A DNA stretch of 64,000 bases, taken from NCBI RefSeq assembly GCF_000686805.1, contig NZ_KK366017.1, forward strand, positions 1,096,808 to 1,160,807. Reading direction: 5' to 3'. Positions within the stretch are counted from its first letter, which is position 1. Every line of letters begins with the position of its first letter. The notes below the pieces were generated by a model. It was not told the origin of the DNA and searched no databases. It saw only the letters and a list, made by a program, of their open reading frames with translations. Source of the stretch: Bacillus sp. UNC41MFS5. GTDB lineage: Bacteria > Bacillota > Bacilli > Bacillales_B > DSM-18226. Position numbers and translations under genes: made by a program. Below, piece by piece: positions 19,438 to 27,177 of this stretch.

Positions 19438-20235
19438 ATGAATGATGTCTTTGAGAAAACTGCTAGATTCGAACACCGTTTCTGGCTCCAAATATTAGGT
19501 GATCATTCAAGGTTTATATACGAATCGTTAGCCCCCGTTCAAAAAGAGGAAATTGAAACGGCTTTAACATTTATTAGAGTATTTGACACACTACTTGAGC
19601 GTGCGAAATCCGCAAATCTAGGGACATTAACCAGGGAAGCTGAATCCGAGGTTATAAAATTAAGAGGATTTAAATTGGAATTATTAAGAAAACATCTGAT
19701 TGGAAAAATAATATTTCACCTTTCACCTACCTTCATAAATCATATGGTAAATGAATTAGAGGAGTATTTAAGAATTTTAGAACACTTAAAGGCTGGGCAA
19801 GTCCCACCTGTGTACCACGAGCTCCACCATCACCTATTGTGGTTATTGGATGCGGCGGGGCATGCAGAAGCAATTTCCACCAATTTAGATGGTGTTGAAA
19901 TGAAACTTAAAGAAAAAAGTAATTCATATATGAAGAATTTTGAAAATTTCTACTTAAAATCCGTGGAACTTGGTGGGTATTTAAGAACTAATTTAGCTTC
20001 TTTTCCTGCTTTGGATAAAATGAATTTAGACAGTCAATTAGAAATTAAGTTATTTCAAAACTTTCTACAGGAAATCGAAGAACTTAGACTAAGTAAGCAA
20101 GCATTAGGAACCTTTGCGCCCTTAATGGCGGATCATATGTACCGTGAAGAATGTTATTATCTAATGAAGTTAGCGGAATCGACAAAGCTTGATCCGCCAA
20201 ACTGTGATCCTACTAAACCTAGACTAAAAGAATGA
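19438..20235 (+). CDS. DUF2935 domain protein
   Basis: A 265-aa helical protein of the DUF2935 family, made of two related halves. The first half begins ARFEHRFWLQILGDHSRFIYESL and the second HHHLLWLLDAAGHAEAIS. Repeated His/Glu positions in helices suggest a ferritin-like four-helix metal-binding fold; function is unknown. GGGAGG lies eight bases before ATG 19438. It is monocistronic, with a promoter probably within the 180 bases separating it from the divergent EamA gene. Confidence 0.85.
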   Translation: MNDVFEKTARFEHRFWLQILGDHSRFIYESLAPVQKEEIETALTFIRVFDTLLERAKSANLGTLTREAESEVIKLRGFKLELLRKHLIGKIIFHLSPTFINHMVNELEEYLRILEHLKAGQVPPVYHELHHHLLWLLDAAGHAEAISTNLDGVEMKLKEKSNSYMKNFENFYLKSVELGGYLRTNLASFPALDKMNLDSQLEIKLFQNFLQEIEELRLSKQALGTFAPLMADHMYREECYYLMKLAESTKLDPPNCDPTKPRLKE

Positions 20236-20250
20236 GAACTAAGCATCCAT

Positions 20251-20286
20251 AAAAGAGAGGGGATTAATAGTAGTCCGCTCTCTTTT
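20251..20286. terminator. Bidirectional terminator
   Basis: AAAAGAGAG / CTCTCTTTT 9-bp stem, extended by GGGA/TCCG, between convergent genes. Confidence 0.85.
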
Positions 20287-20304
20287 GGAGTACCCTTTGT
20301 CTTA

Positions 20305-20775
20305 TTAAACGCAAGTAAACGATTGGATTTGTCGTAAGTCTATTCCAAAATAAACCCATCTAAATCCAGTCCAACGATACCCTGAGACAGAGTTTCGACC
20401 GACATGGGTTGGATAAAACCAAAATTGTTGAAAACCTCTCAGCCATACATAGGTGTATCTGAATAAGCATCCTCTAATACCGCCTGGGTCAACTGCATAT
20501 GCTGATACTTGTTGTTGAGGAACAAAAGATGGTGGTGGTGAAGTTGGTGGTCCTGCCTCTGAGCCTTGACCTGGTGGTGAAAACGGTGGTGGCGAAGTTG
20601 GCGGTCCTCCCATTGGACCTTGACCTGGCGGTGCAAACGGAGGTTGAAACCCACCAAATTGTCTGTCAACAGGAATGGCATGGTAATAATTATCCTCTTG
20701 GTATGGATTTGAATATAAATAATCTTCTTGACTATTTGGATAGTTATAATACAAAGGTAGGTAATTAGGATACAT
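20305..20775 (-). CDS. Proline-rich probable surface/spore protein
   Basis: A 156-aa protein with three zones. These are a Tyr/Asn-rich N-terminus (MYPNYLPLYYNYPN), a Gly-Pro repeat region with two near-copies of PPGQG-GGPPTSPPPF, and an aromatic C-terminal domain (WLRGFQQFWFYPTHVGRNSV, then WVYFGIDLRQIQSF). No signal peptide is visible. Tyr/Pro-rich proteins of this build occur in the spore coat or exosporium of Bacillus; that is an analogy of composition. AAGGAG precedes ATG 20775. It is divergent from the next gene. Confidence 0.72.
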   Translation of the reverse strand: MYPNYLPLYYNYPNSQEDYLYSNPYQEDNYYHAIPVDRQFGGFQPPFAPPGQGPMGGPPTSPPPFSPPGQGSEAGPPTSPPPSFVPQQQVSAYAVDPGGIRGCLFRYTYVWLRGFQQFWFYPTHVGRNSVSGYRWTGFRWVYFGIDLRQIQSFTCV

Positions 20776-21054
20776 AATTGCACTCCTTTACTTTTAAACT
20801 CACACCATCATATTCATAAGACATTTACCTATCAACTTGTACCTTCGTAAAAGTGTATTTATTTTTCAGTAAAACTCCTTCTAGACCTTACAAAATTGGG
20901 TGCTCTTCATGGTTTATTATCAGTACACAATTTTCGTTTAAAATCCCCCTTAACATACCTATACAGATCATTTTCTTTACCTATTGGTGTCATCTAGGCA
21001 TTGACCTGCATATGGTAAATCAAGTAAATGCAAATGTTTGCAGGGGGGATCTAT

Positions 21055-21816
21055 TTGTACAGGCAATTTCAAGAACAAACCTATGTTAATGATGCTTATT
21101 CTGGAAACGTTGTGCTGCTTGACATGAGGCAAGGTGATGTTACAGGTGACGGTATAGTGGATTACGTCTATCTATATGGAAGAAAAAACGGTGAAACTGA
21201 AATCTTCGCTGATCAAATTACACTCGTCATCCAAGATGGGCGTTCGAAACGGATTTCAACTATTAATCTTCAAAATAATGCTGGATACAATGCTCAGCTC
21301 TTTCTGGGGGATTTTTCTAATGATAAAATATTGGATATTTTGGTAAGTATTGAAACGGGTGGAAGTGGAGGATACGGTATTTTCTATATTTACTCCTACA
21401 GAAATAATATCCCTCTCCTATTGTTTGATGTTGAAAAATATAATAAAAGTTATACATTCAAAGTCAATTATGAGGACTTTTATAAAGTAACTGTAGGAAG
21501 CCCTTCATTAGATTTGCTTTTCACCCTAGACATTAGTTACAAAGGCTATGATTATCTATCTGAGCTTTATGATGAAAATGGCAAATTAAAACAGCCAGTT
21601 AAAGGCGAGGTTCTTGCAGCAACAGCGTTATATCCCATTGTTACAAATGGAAAAAGCCTAAGTTATGATTTACTTGTTCTTCAACGGATTATTGGTACGT
21701 CTAATGCGGATACATTAGGTTATGTCGAAAACCTTTTAACATGGAATGGAACTCAATTTATCTCCACATCTTTGGCAACAGAGATTTTTGGAACAAAATT
21801 AAGCAGTGTCTACTAG
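21055..21816 (+). CDS. FG-GAP/VCBS-like repeat protein
   Basis: A 253-aa protein with beta-propeller-type calcium loops: DVTGDGIVDYVYLYG near residue 30 and GDFSNDKILDILVSIETGG near residue 85. These match the VCBS/FG-GAP pattern Dx(T/N)xDGxxDxxx. No signal peptide is visible. I place the start at TTG 21055 because AGGGGGGA lies six bases upstream; an ATG at 21028 lacks a ribosome site. Homologous non-secreted VCBS proteins occur in spore-formers, and function is unknown. The next gene starts 40 bases on and is probably in the same operon. Confidence 0.75.
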   Translation: MYRQFQEQTYVNDAYSGNVVLLDMRQGDVTGDGIVDYVYLYGRKNGETEIFADQITLVIQDGRSKRISTINLQNNAGYNAQLFLGDFSNDKILDILVSIETGGSGGYGIFYIYSYRNNIPLLLFDVEKYNKSYTFKVNYEDFYKVTVGSPSLDLLFTLDISYKGYDYLSELYDENGKLKQPVKGEVLAATALYPIVTNGKSLSYDLLVLQRIIGTSNADTLGYVENLLTWNGTQFISTSLATEIFGTKLSSVY

Positions 21817-21855
21817 TGTCGGGCTACAATTAATTTAAGCATAGGAGGTAAAAGG

Positions 21856-22344
21856 ATGACAAAATTTTTTTCGTTTCATGGAACTGTCACCATGATTACG
21901 GATCTTGTAGGACAAAATGGTACAGGGGAAGGCTGTAATAAATTAATATCCGTAGAAAACGGCACGGGAGCAATAGTAAATTTCGTGGTGTCATCAACAA
22001 CTTACTTTGTTGACCATGCAATAGTGGCTGTAGGTGATCGCGTGACTGGTTATTATGACGGAAATGCCCCTGCTATTCTTATTTACCCTCCACAATATCC
22101 AGCGCTTGTCATGGTAAAAGATAGCCCATATCAGAATGTAAAAGTTGATTTTTTTAATAGTGAATTGGAGAGTAGTGATGGACGGTTACGATTAAATATA
22201 TCTCCATATACCCAAATACTTTTAACAAATGGGCAACCCTTTACAAGAAACCCTGCGAACAGAAATCTTATTGTCATTTATGGACCAGCCACAAAAAGTA
22301 TCCCCGCCCAAACCACACCTTATAGAATTATCGTTTTGTGTTAG
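21856..22344 (+). CDS. Conserved hypothetical protein
   Basis: A 162-aa beta-rich soluble protein. Recognisable blocks are VSSTTYFVDHAIVAVGDRVTGYYDG, read in two parts, and APAILIYPPQYPALVMVKD, which recur in firmicute hypothetical proteins. The layout resembles a small OB-like beta barrel. AGGAGG lies seven bases before ATG 21856. Cotranscription with the FG-GAP gene upstream is likely. A weak terminator follows. Confidence 0.75.
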   Translation: MTKFFSFHGTVTMITDLVGQNGTGEGCNKLISVENGTGAIVNFVVSSTTYFVDHAIVAVGDRVTGYYDGNAPAILIYPPQYPALVMVKDSPYQNVKVDFFNSELESSDGRLRLNISPYTQILLTNGQPFTRNPANRNLIVIYGPATKSIPAQTTPYRIIVLC

Positions 22345-22397
22345 GAATGGTTTTAGAAAATTTCTGTTTGGAATATTAATAGGTATTGATAAAAACA

Positions 22398-22427
22398 AAA
22401 GACTCGTCCATTTAGGAGAGTTTTTTT
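22398..22427 (+). terminator. Weak rho-independent terminator
   Basis: ACTC/GAGT plus TCC/GGA short stem followed by seven T. Confidence 0.6.
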
Positions 22428-22572
22428 ATTTCGATTTTTGTTTATAGACAAATTACTTTCTCTCGGAAAAAAGTTCGGCGAATGTTAAATAATTACATCT
22501 TTCTTGTTTTTTAAGAACATTGTACAAGTTTTTTTCCATAATCTATTGTATCAATACATGAGGGTGTTCATT

Positions 22573-22833
22573 ATGAGAAGAAATAGGAATCTTCAAGGTC
22601 AACCACAAACAATGATTGGTCAAGCATGGACCGGTAGACATGTGATCTTGCTTCACTGTACAAACAATAATCAATTCATAAATCTTTATAAAAGTTACCA
22701 TGCTCCAATTGAGCCACCACGTCAAAATTGTGCTGAAACGTTGTCACAATTACTGAGTATCGGTTATCGTATTATGGCGATTACTCCCATCTCAGTCAAT
22801 CATATTCAATATTTTTTAGTCCTAGGAGATTAA
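22573..22833 (+). CDS. Small hypothetical protein
   Basis: An 86-aa protein (QGQPQTMIGQAWTGRHVILL, then NCAETLSQLLSIGYRIMAIT). I chose ATG 22573 with AGGGTG six bases upstream; a frame from 22504 has a hydrophobic lead without a ribosome site. The C-terminal half has the alpha-beta rhythm of a small sensor-like domain. No family recognised. A strong terminator follows. Confidence 0.65.
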   Translation: MRRNRNLQGQPQTMIGQAWTGRHVILLHCTNNNQFINLYKSYHAPIEPPRQNCAETLSQLLSIGYRIMAITPISVNHIQYFLVLGD

Positions 22834-22836
22834 GAT

Positions 22837-22875
22837 AAAAATGAACCCATTCCGATGTAGTGGGTTCATTTTTTG
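22837..22875 (+). terminator. Rho-independent terminator
   Basis: AAAATGAACCCA / TGGGTTCATTTT 12-bp stem, then T-run. Confidence 0.92.
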
Positions 22876-23084
22876 TTAGCCCATCTAGGTTCTAAAAAAT
22901 ATGTATTGACATAGTGATTGAATACTACTAAAATTAAAAATTATTTAACAATAATGTAAATTGTGAGATTTGATGATGTCTGAATAACTTTTTTAGTGGG
23001 AGATTTTGAACCTTTGGTTCTTCTATACAAAATTAAATAACAAGCAAGCTATGATTGCTATGGGTCAAACTATAGCAGGAGCAG

Positions 23085-23151
23085 CTTCTGGAGAGACCAC
23101 AGGAAATCTGCGGCGCCGAAGGGTTCACAATCTCAGGCAAAAGGACAGAAG
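23085..23151 (+). promoter_or_regulatory. Glycine riboswitch aptamer
   Basis: The conserved glycine-aptamer blocks appear in order: GGAGAGACC, GCGCCGAAGGG and CTCAGGCAAAAGGACAG. They are closed by a P1 stem CTTCT/AGAAG. Only one complete aptamer is visible; about 100 bases of upstream leader could hold a degenerate ghost aptamer. The gene controlled is a CycA-type glycine/alanine permease, and a terminator lies between aptamer and gene, so this fits a glycine-responsive attenuator. Confidence 0.92.
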
Positions 23152-23217
23152 AGTACTTATTTTATTTGTTATTCTAACAAAAGAGTGATGAATATTATTT
23201 GTTATTCTTATGACCGT

Positions 23218-23248
23218 GAGATTGGAGCTGATCCAGTCTCTTTTTTTT
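23218..23248 (+). terminator. Riboswitch expression-platform terminator
   Basis: Nine-pair stem GAGATTGGA / TCCAGTCTC (one G-U) with a 5-base loop and eight T. It sits 65 bases after the glycine aptamer and 67 bases before the permease start. Confidence 0.9.
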
Positions 23249-23314
23249 ATGGTATTTAACCTTTTGTTCATCTCTTCACAACTCGAATTTTACAAAAATA
23301 AGGAGGAAATGAAA

Positions 23315-24691
23315 ATGGCACAACAAGAATTAAAACGAGATTTAAAAGATCGTCACGTACAACTGATTGCGATTGGCGGTACGATTGGGACAGGTTTATT
23401 TCTTGGTTCAGGAAGAGCGATCCAGTTAGCAGGTCCATCTATCATATTTGCTTATTTAATCGTTGGTATTGCATGCTTTTTTGTGATGAGGGCACTTGGG
23501 GAGCTCCTCTTATCGAATGCGGGGTATCAATCATTCACTGATTTTGCGGAGGAGTATATTGGACCTTGGGCAGGTTATGTGACAGGTTGGACGTATTGGT
23601 TTTGTTGGATCATGACTGCCATGGCTGATATTATTGCTGTTGGGGTATATGTGCAATATTGGTTCGATATCCCTCAATGGATACCTGCTTTAGTCTGTTT
23701 AATTCTTTTATTGGGATTGAATTTACTAACCGTAAAGCTATTTGGAGAATTAGAGTTTTGGTTTGCAATCATCAAAGTCATTACTATTCTTGCTTTAATC
23801 GTAATAGGGGTCATTTTATTGGTTATTGGATTTCAAACCGATTCAGGGACAGTTACAGTCAAAAATCTCTGGGGACACGGTGGTCTTTTTCCAAATGGAA
23901 TATCAGGTTTCTTACTGTCTTTTCAAATGGTTGTCTTTGCATTTGTAGGTGTTGAATTAGTCGGAGTCTCAGCAGCGGAAACATCTAATCCACGAAAAAA
24001 TATTCCATCTGCTATTAATAAAATCCCGCTACGAATTCTATTTTTCTATGTGGGAGCGCTTTTCATTCTTTTATGCATCAATCCTTGGACAGAATTGAAT
24101 GCAGGTAATAGTCCATTTGTTAAGACGTTTAGCTTAGTAGGTATTCCAATTGCTGCAGGAATTATCAATTTTGTTGTCTTAACATCAGCGGCATCTGCAT
24201 GTAACAGCGGATTATTTTCAACCAGCAGAATTTTGTTTAATTTAAGTGGTCATAAACAGGGACCTGCTAAATTTGCTAAATTAAATAAAAACCATGTACC
24301 AAGTAACGCATTATTTATTTCCACACTTGTTCTATCAGCCGGTGCTCTATTAAGTAAACTGATTCCAGAACAAGCCTTTGGAATCGTGACAACGATTAGT
24401 GCGATTTGTTTTATTTGGGTTTGGAGCATCATATTAATTTGTCATTTGCGGTACCGGAAATCACGTCCTGATTTACATGAAAAGTCGATTTTTAAAGCAC
24501 CGTTCGCACCGTTTATCAATTATATCGTCCTAACGTTATTTGCACTCATTCTAATTATTATGGTATTTGCCGAAGCAACTCGTGCCGCTTTATTATTAAC
24601 ACCTGTTTGGTTCATTCTTTTATTCATTTTGTATTCATTTAAAAAGAAAAAGGGTGTCAACCTAACGTCTCAAAACATACACTCTTCATAA
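23315..24691 (+). CDS. cycA: Amino-acid permease, glycine/D-alanine/D-serine type
   Basis: APC-superfamily proton symporter with 12 membrane helices. It opens ELKRDLKDRHVQLIAIGGTI then GTGLFLGSGRAIQLAGP, the signature of the AAT group. FVGVELVGVSAAETSNPRKN in helix 6 is typical of the CycA/AapA branch carrying glycine, alanine and D-serine. ATG 23315 follows AAGGAGG by eight bases. Earlier in-frame ATGs lie inside the riboswitch terminator and are not used. A glycine riboswitch in the leader independently supports glycine as a substrate or signal. 458 aa. Confidence 0.9.
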   Translation: MAQQELKRDLKDRHVQLIAIGGTIGTGLFLGSGRAIQLAGPSIIFAYLIVGIACFFVMRALGELLLSNAGYQSFTDFAEEYIGPWAGYVTGWTYWFCWIMTAMADIIAVGVYVQYWFDIPQWIPALVCLILLLGLNLLTVKLFGELEFWFAIIKVITILALIVIGVILLVIGFQTDSGTVTVKNLWGHGGLFPNGISGFLLSFQMVVFAFVGVELVGVSAAETSNPRKNIPSAINKIPLRILFFYVGALFILLCINPWTELNAGNSPFVKTFSLVGIPIAAGIINFVVLTSAASACNSGLFSTSRILFNLSGHKQGPAKFAKLNKNHVPSNALFISTLVLSAGALLSKLIPEQAFGIVTTISAICFIWVWSIILICHLRYRKSRPDLHEKSIFKAPFAPFINYIVLTLFALILIIMVFAEATRAALLLTPVWFILLFILYSFKKKKGVNLTSQNIHSS

Positions 24692-24724
24692 TGATGTTTT
24701 TTTAGACCGTGAGGAGTGTGCGTT

Positions 24725-25078
24725 ATGAAGTTTGAGATGCAAAAGGCGAATTTGCTTGCTGAAAATATCAATGGGTTTATAACATATGTTCAAAAATGTC
24801 ATGTCAATAGAAACAGCAACAGGTTTACACCAGATAAATTGTATCAAATAAAACTTCTAATTGAAGAGTATAAGTTTCAGATCCTTGCAGATGAATTGAT
24901 TAGAATTAATAAGTTTGATTGGGATGAAAGGTATACGTATTATTTAGTGGATCGATTTAAAGAAGGGTTCAAGATTATTGAGGAATACGTAAAAAATAGT
25001 TACGATGAATTATTTCTGTTAACGGGCAGACTTTACACGTTAAAGAGTCTAAGTGAGACATTTAGCAGAGGAGAATAA
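24725..25078 (+). CDS. Hypothetical helical protein
   Basis: A 117-aa soluble, almost all-helical protein (LLAENINGFITYVQKC, then RFKEGFKIIEEYVKNSYDEL). GAGGAGTG precedes ATG 24725. It lies 33 bases after the permease gene with no terminator between, so it is probably the second gene of the glycine-riboswitch operon. No family recognised. Confidence 0.7.
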   Translation: MKFEMQKANLLAENINGFITYVQKCHVNRNSNRFTPDKLYQIKLLIEEYKFQILADELIRINKFDWDERYTYYLVDRFKEGFKIIEEYVKNSYDELFLLTGRLYTLKSLSETFSRGE

Positions 25079-25164
25079 TGTGATGCAGCTGCTCTCAAAA
25101 AGACTCAACTAGTTATTTCTTATTGTCACATGAAAACTATCATGTTACTATTAGATGAAATTAA

Positions 25165-25275
25165 ATTCCTTTAAATTGGTCCAGAGAGGCCAAAAAGGCG
25201 AAAGTAAACTTCATATATACTTTTTTACGTATATGAATGCCCTTTTGTCCTTTGGATGAAAGGGCATTTTATTTT
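25165..25275 (+). promoter_or_regulatory. PyrR-type pyrimidine attenuator
   Basis: TTCCTTTAA, followed by GGTCCAGAGAGGCC and AAAAAGG (25166-25198), matches the PyrR-binding loop of Bacillus pyr leaders (core TCCAGAGAGGC, with an AAGG after a short loop). An intervening region can pair as an antiterminator. It is followed by a terminator: AATGCCCTTT / AAAGGGCATT (25236-25245 with 25259-25268), extended by TCC/GGA, then TTATTTTT. In the known mechanism, UMP-bound PyrR stabilises the first hairpin and so favours termination. The start of the MFS gene is 55 bases downstream. Confidence 0.85.
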
Positions 25276-25329
25276 TGCCAACTATCTTTTAATCATAGTC
25301 CCGTGAGGCTTGAAAGGAGAACGACAGAA

Positions 25330-26547
25330 ATGGATTATCGCAGAAAAACAGTTGTCGCATCAGTAGCAGGTTTAACATTAGAGGGCATGGATATTATGTT
25401 CATCTCCTTTGCCATGTCAATGATTATTGCACAGTTTCATATTGACATGGTGGCAGGCGGTCTCATTTCTTCTATTACAAATCTAGGAATGCTAGCTGGA
25501 GGAGTCATTTTCGGTATATTAGCAGATAAATTTGGGAGAGTTAAAATATTTACTTATACCATTCTCCTATTTGCTATCGGCACGGCGTTAACCGGTTTAG
25601 CCGTTAATATTGAACAAGTATACATCTTTCGGTTTATTGCAGGCTTAGGTGCAGGTGGAGAATACGGGATTGGTATGGCGCTTGTTGCGGAGGCATGGCC
25701 AAAGAATAAACAAGGACGGGCGTCTTCTTATGTGAGCGTCGGTGCTCAATACGGTGTAATTCTAGCAGCTCTCCTAAGTGCAATCATCCTTCCTTCTTTG
25801 GGATGGAGAGGATTGTTTTTCATCGGATTGGTTCCGGTTATCTTCGCATTTATCGTCCGAAAGAAATTAGATGAATCACCTGAATGGGTGAATTCACAGA
25901 AGAAAAAACAACTTGTTCCCAAAGAATGGAAATTAAAGCAATTGTTCGCTACTCCAAGAACTTCAGTCACAACGATTGCTCTAGCGATAATGGCAACTGT
26001 TCAAATTGCTGGATATAATGGTTTGATGATTTGGCTGCCATCTATGCTGCAACAATCCCAAGGATTATCCGTTTCAAATTCGGCCCTTTGGACGATTAGC
26101 ACAGCAGTAGGTATGATTGCAGGGATGTTAACATTTGGACAATTTATGGATCGCTTTGGAATGAAACAATCGTATGGAATCTTCTTATTCGCATCCGCGG
26201 TCGCTGTCTTTTTATATGCCTATGCGTCAGGGAGTGCTGGACTATTAATAGGCGGTGCAATCGTCGGGTTCTTCTCGAATGGTATGTTTGCGGGTTATGG
26301 GGCGTTAATAAGTAGTTTCTATCCAGTAGAAATTCGAAGTACAGCAACCAACACAATTTTTAACTTTGGTCGAGCGTTAGGAGGATTATCTCCTATATTA
26401 GTAGGATATATCCTGCAGCATGCTAATGTTACGGTAGCAATGGGATATCTCGCTTTACTCTACTGTATCTCCTTTATTGCAATGATTAGTTTGAAAAAAG
26501 GAAAAACTACTGAAGTGCAAGACGTTACATTATCTAAAGCTATGTAA
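25330..26547 (+). CDS. MFS transporter under PyrR-type control
   Basis: A 405-aa twelve-helix major facilitator (sugar/aromatic-acid porter branch). Signatures are GVIFGILADKFGRVK between helices 2 and 3, GLGAGGEYGIGMALVAEAWP in helix 4 and FYPVEIRSTATNTIFNFGR in the second half. AAAGGAG lies before ATG 25330; an open frame reaching 25237 runs through the leader terminator and is not the start. The PyrR leader predicts a pyrimidine precursor or base (orotate, dihydroorotate, uracil) as substrate. The protein family alone would suggest an organic acid, and orotate fits both. A terminator follows at 26569. Confidence 0.9.
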   Translation: MDYRRKTVVASVAGLTLEGMDIMFISFAMSMIIAQFHIDMVAGGLISSITNLGMLAGGVIFGILADKFGRVKIFTYTILLFAIGTALTGLAVNIEQVYIFRFIAGLGAGGEYGIGMALVAEAWPKNKQGRASSYVSVGAQYGVILAALLSAIILPSLGWRGLFFIGLVPVIFAFIVRKKLDESPEWVNSQKKKQLVPKEWKLKQLFATPRTSVTTIALAIMATVQIAGYNGLMIWLPSMLQQSQGLSVSNSALWTISTAVGMIAGMLTFGQFMDRFGMKQSYGIFLFASAVAVFLYAYASGSAGLLIGGAIVGFFSNGMFAGYGALISSFYPVEIRSTATNTIFNFGRALGGLSPILVGYILQHANVTVAMGYLALLYCISFIAMISLKKGKTTEVQDVTLSKAM

Positions 26548-26568
26548 AATGAAAACAGAATACACTCA

Positions 26569-26601
26569 GGCATTGGTATTTATAAATCCAATGCCTTTTT
26601 T
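26569..26601. terminator. Rho-independent terminator
   Basis: GGCATTGG / CCAATGCC 8-bp stem followed by six T, between convergent genes. Confidence 0.88.
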
Positions 26602-26619
26602 AATTAGTCAAATAGGAGA

Positions 26620-27177
26620 TTAATCGTTAACTGTATCTTTTAGATCACCTGGTCGCTTCCAAACTATTAGTCCGGCAAGCATATAAAGAAGTGAGGTAAG
26701 ATAGAACAAACTGCCAATTGTTAAAAAGTCAATTATATAACCTGTAGCAATAATCCCAACTGCTGCCCAAATCGATGTCCATAAATGATAGTGTCCGATT
26801 TTTTTGCCTACGGGTTCAGAAGTAACTTGCCGAGAAATGGCTGTCTTTTCGGTTGTTTTTTGAATAGCACCTAAGATCCCCATCACCACTTGAATCGTAT
26901 AAACTTGCCATATTTCAGAAAGTATCGGGACTAATAACATCATCCCTGCCATTCCCCATGCATAAACGATAAGTAATACTTTGTCACCCAATCGATCTGT
27001 TAAATGCCCAATCCAAGGGTGACAGAGTGCAGAGGTTAGTGCAAATAATCCATAAGCCCATCCGAATTGTGAATAGCTGTCACCAAGATTTCGCAGCAAT
27101 AAAGTATAGAAGGGAAACGCTATACTGCTAGCTGTTAAGATGATACTTTGTGCACGAATCAGTTGCCTGAAGGTCAT
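26620..27177 (-). CDS. Half-length MFS protein (six helices)
   Basis: A 185-aa membrane protein with six helices. It carries the MFS A-like loop GHLTDRLGDKVLL and a C-terminal half resembling helices 4-6. It stops cleanly, so it is either a natural half-transporter that works as a dimer or a remnant that lost its second half. The start codon overlaps the stop of the upstream FAD oxidase gene (ATGA), so the two are coupled. The substrate is unknown; coupling to a membrane-anchored FAD oxidase hints at a sugar-derived product. Confidence 0.8.
   Translation of the reverse strand: MTFRQLIRAQSIILTASSIAFPFYTLLLRNLGDSYSQFGWAYGLFALTSALCHPWIGHLTDRLGDKVLLIVYAWGMAGMMLLVPILSEIWQVYTIQVVMGILGAIQKTTEKTAISRQVTSEPVGKKIGHYHLWTSIWAAVGIIATGYIIDFLTIGSLFYLTSLLYMLAGLIVWKRPGDLKDTVND

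Noticed and set aside
20439..20783. Second minus-strand frame and a plus-strand frame (20499-20768) over the proline-rich gene
   Set aside because: Both are byproducts of the GC-rich Pro/Gly repeat; the frame with a ribosome site and ordered C-terminal domain is 20305-20775.
23006..23188. Open frame of 60 codons upstream of the CycA-type permease
   Set aside because: It runs straight through the glycine aptamer and lacks a ribosome site; the sequence is conserved as RNA, not protein.
25237..25329. N-terminal extension of the PyrR-controlled MFS gene
   Set aside because: The added codons lie in the leader terminator and there is no ribosome site; ATG 25330 has AAAGGAG.
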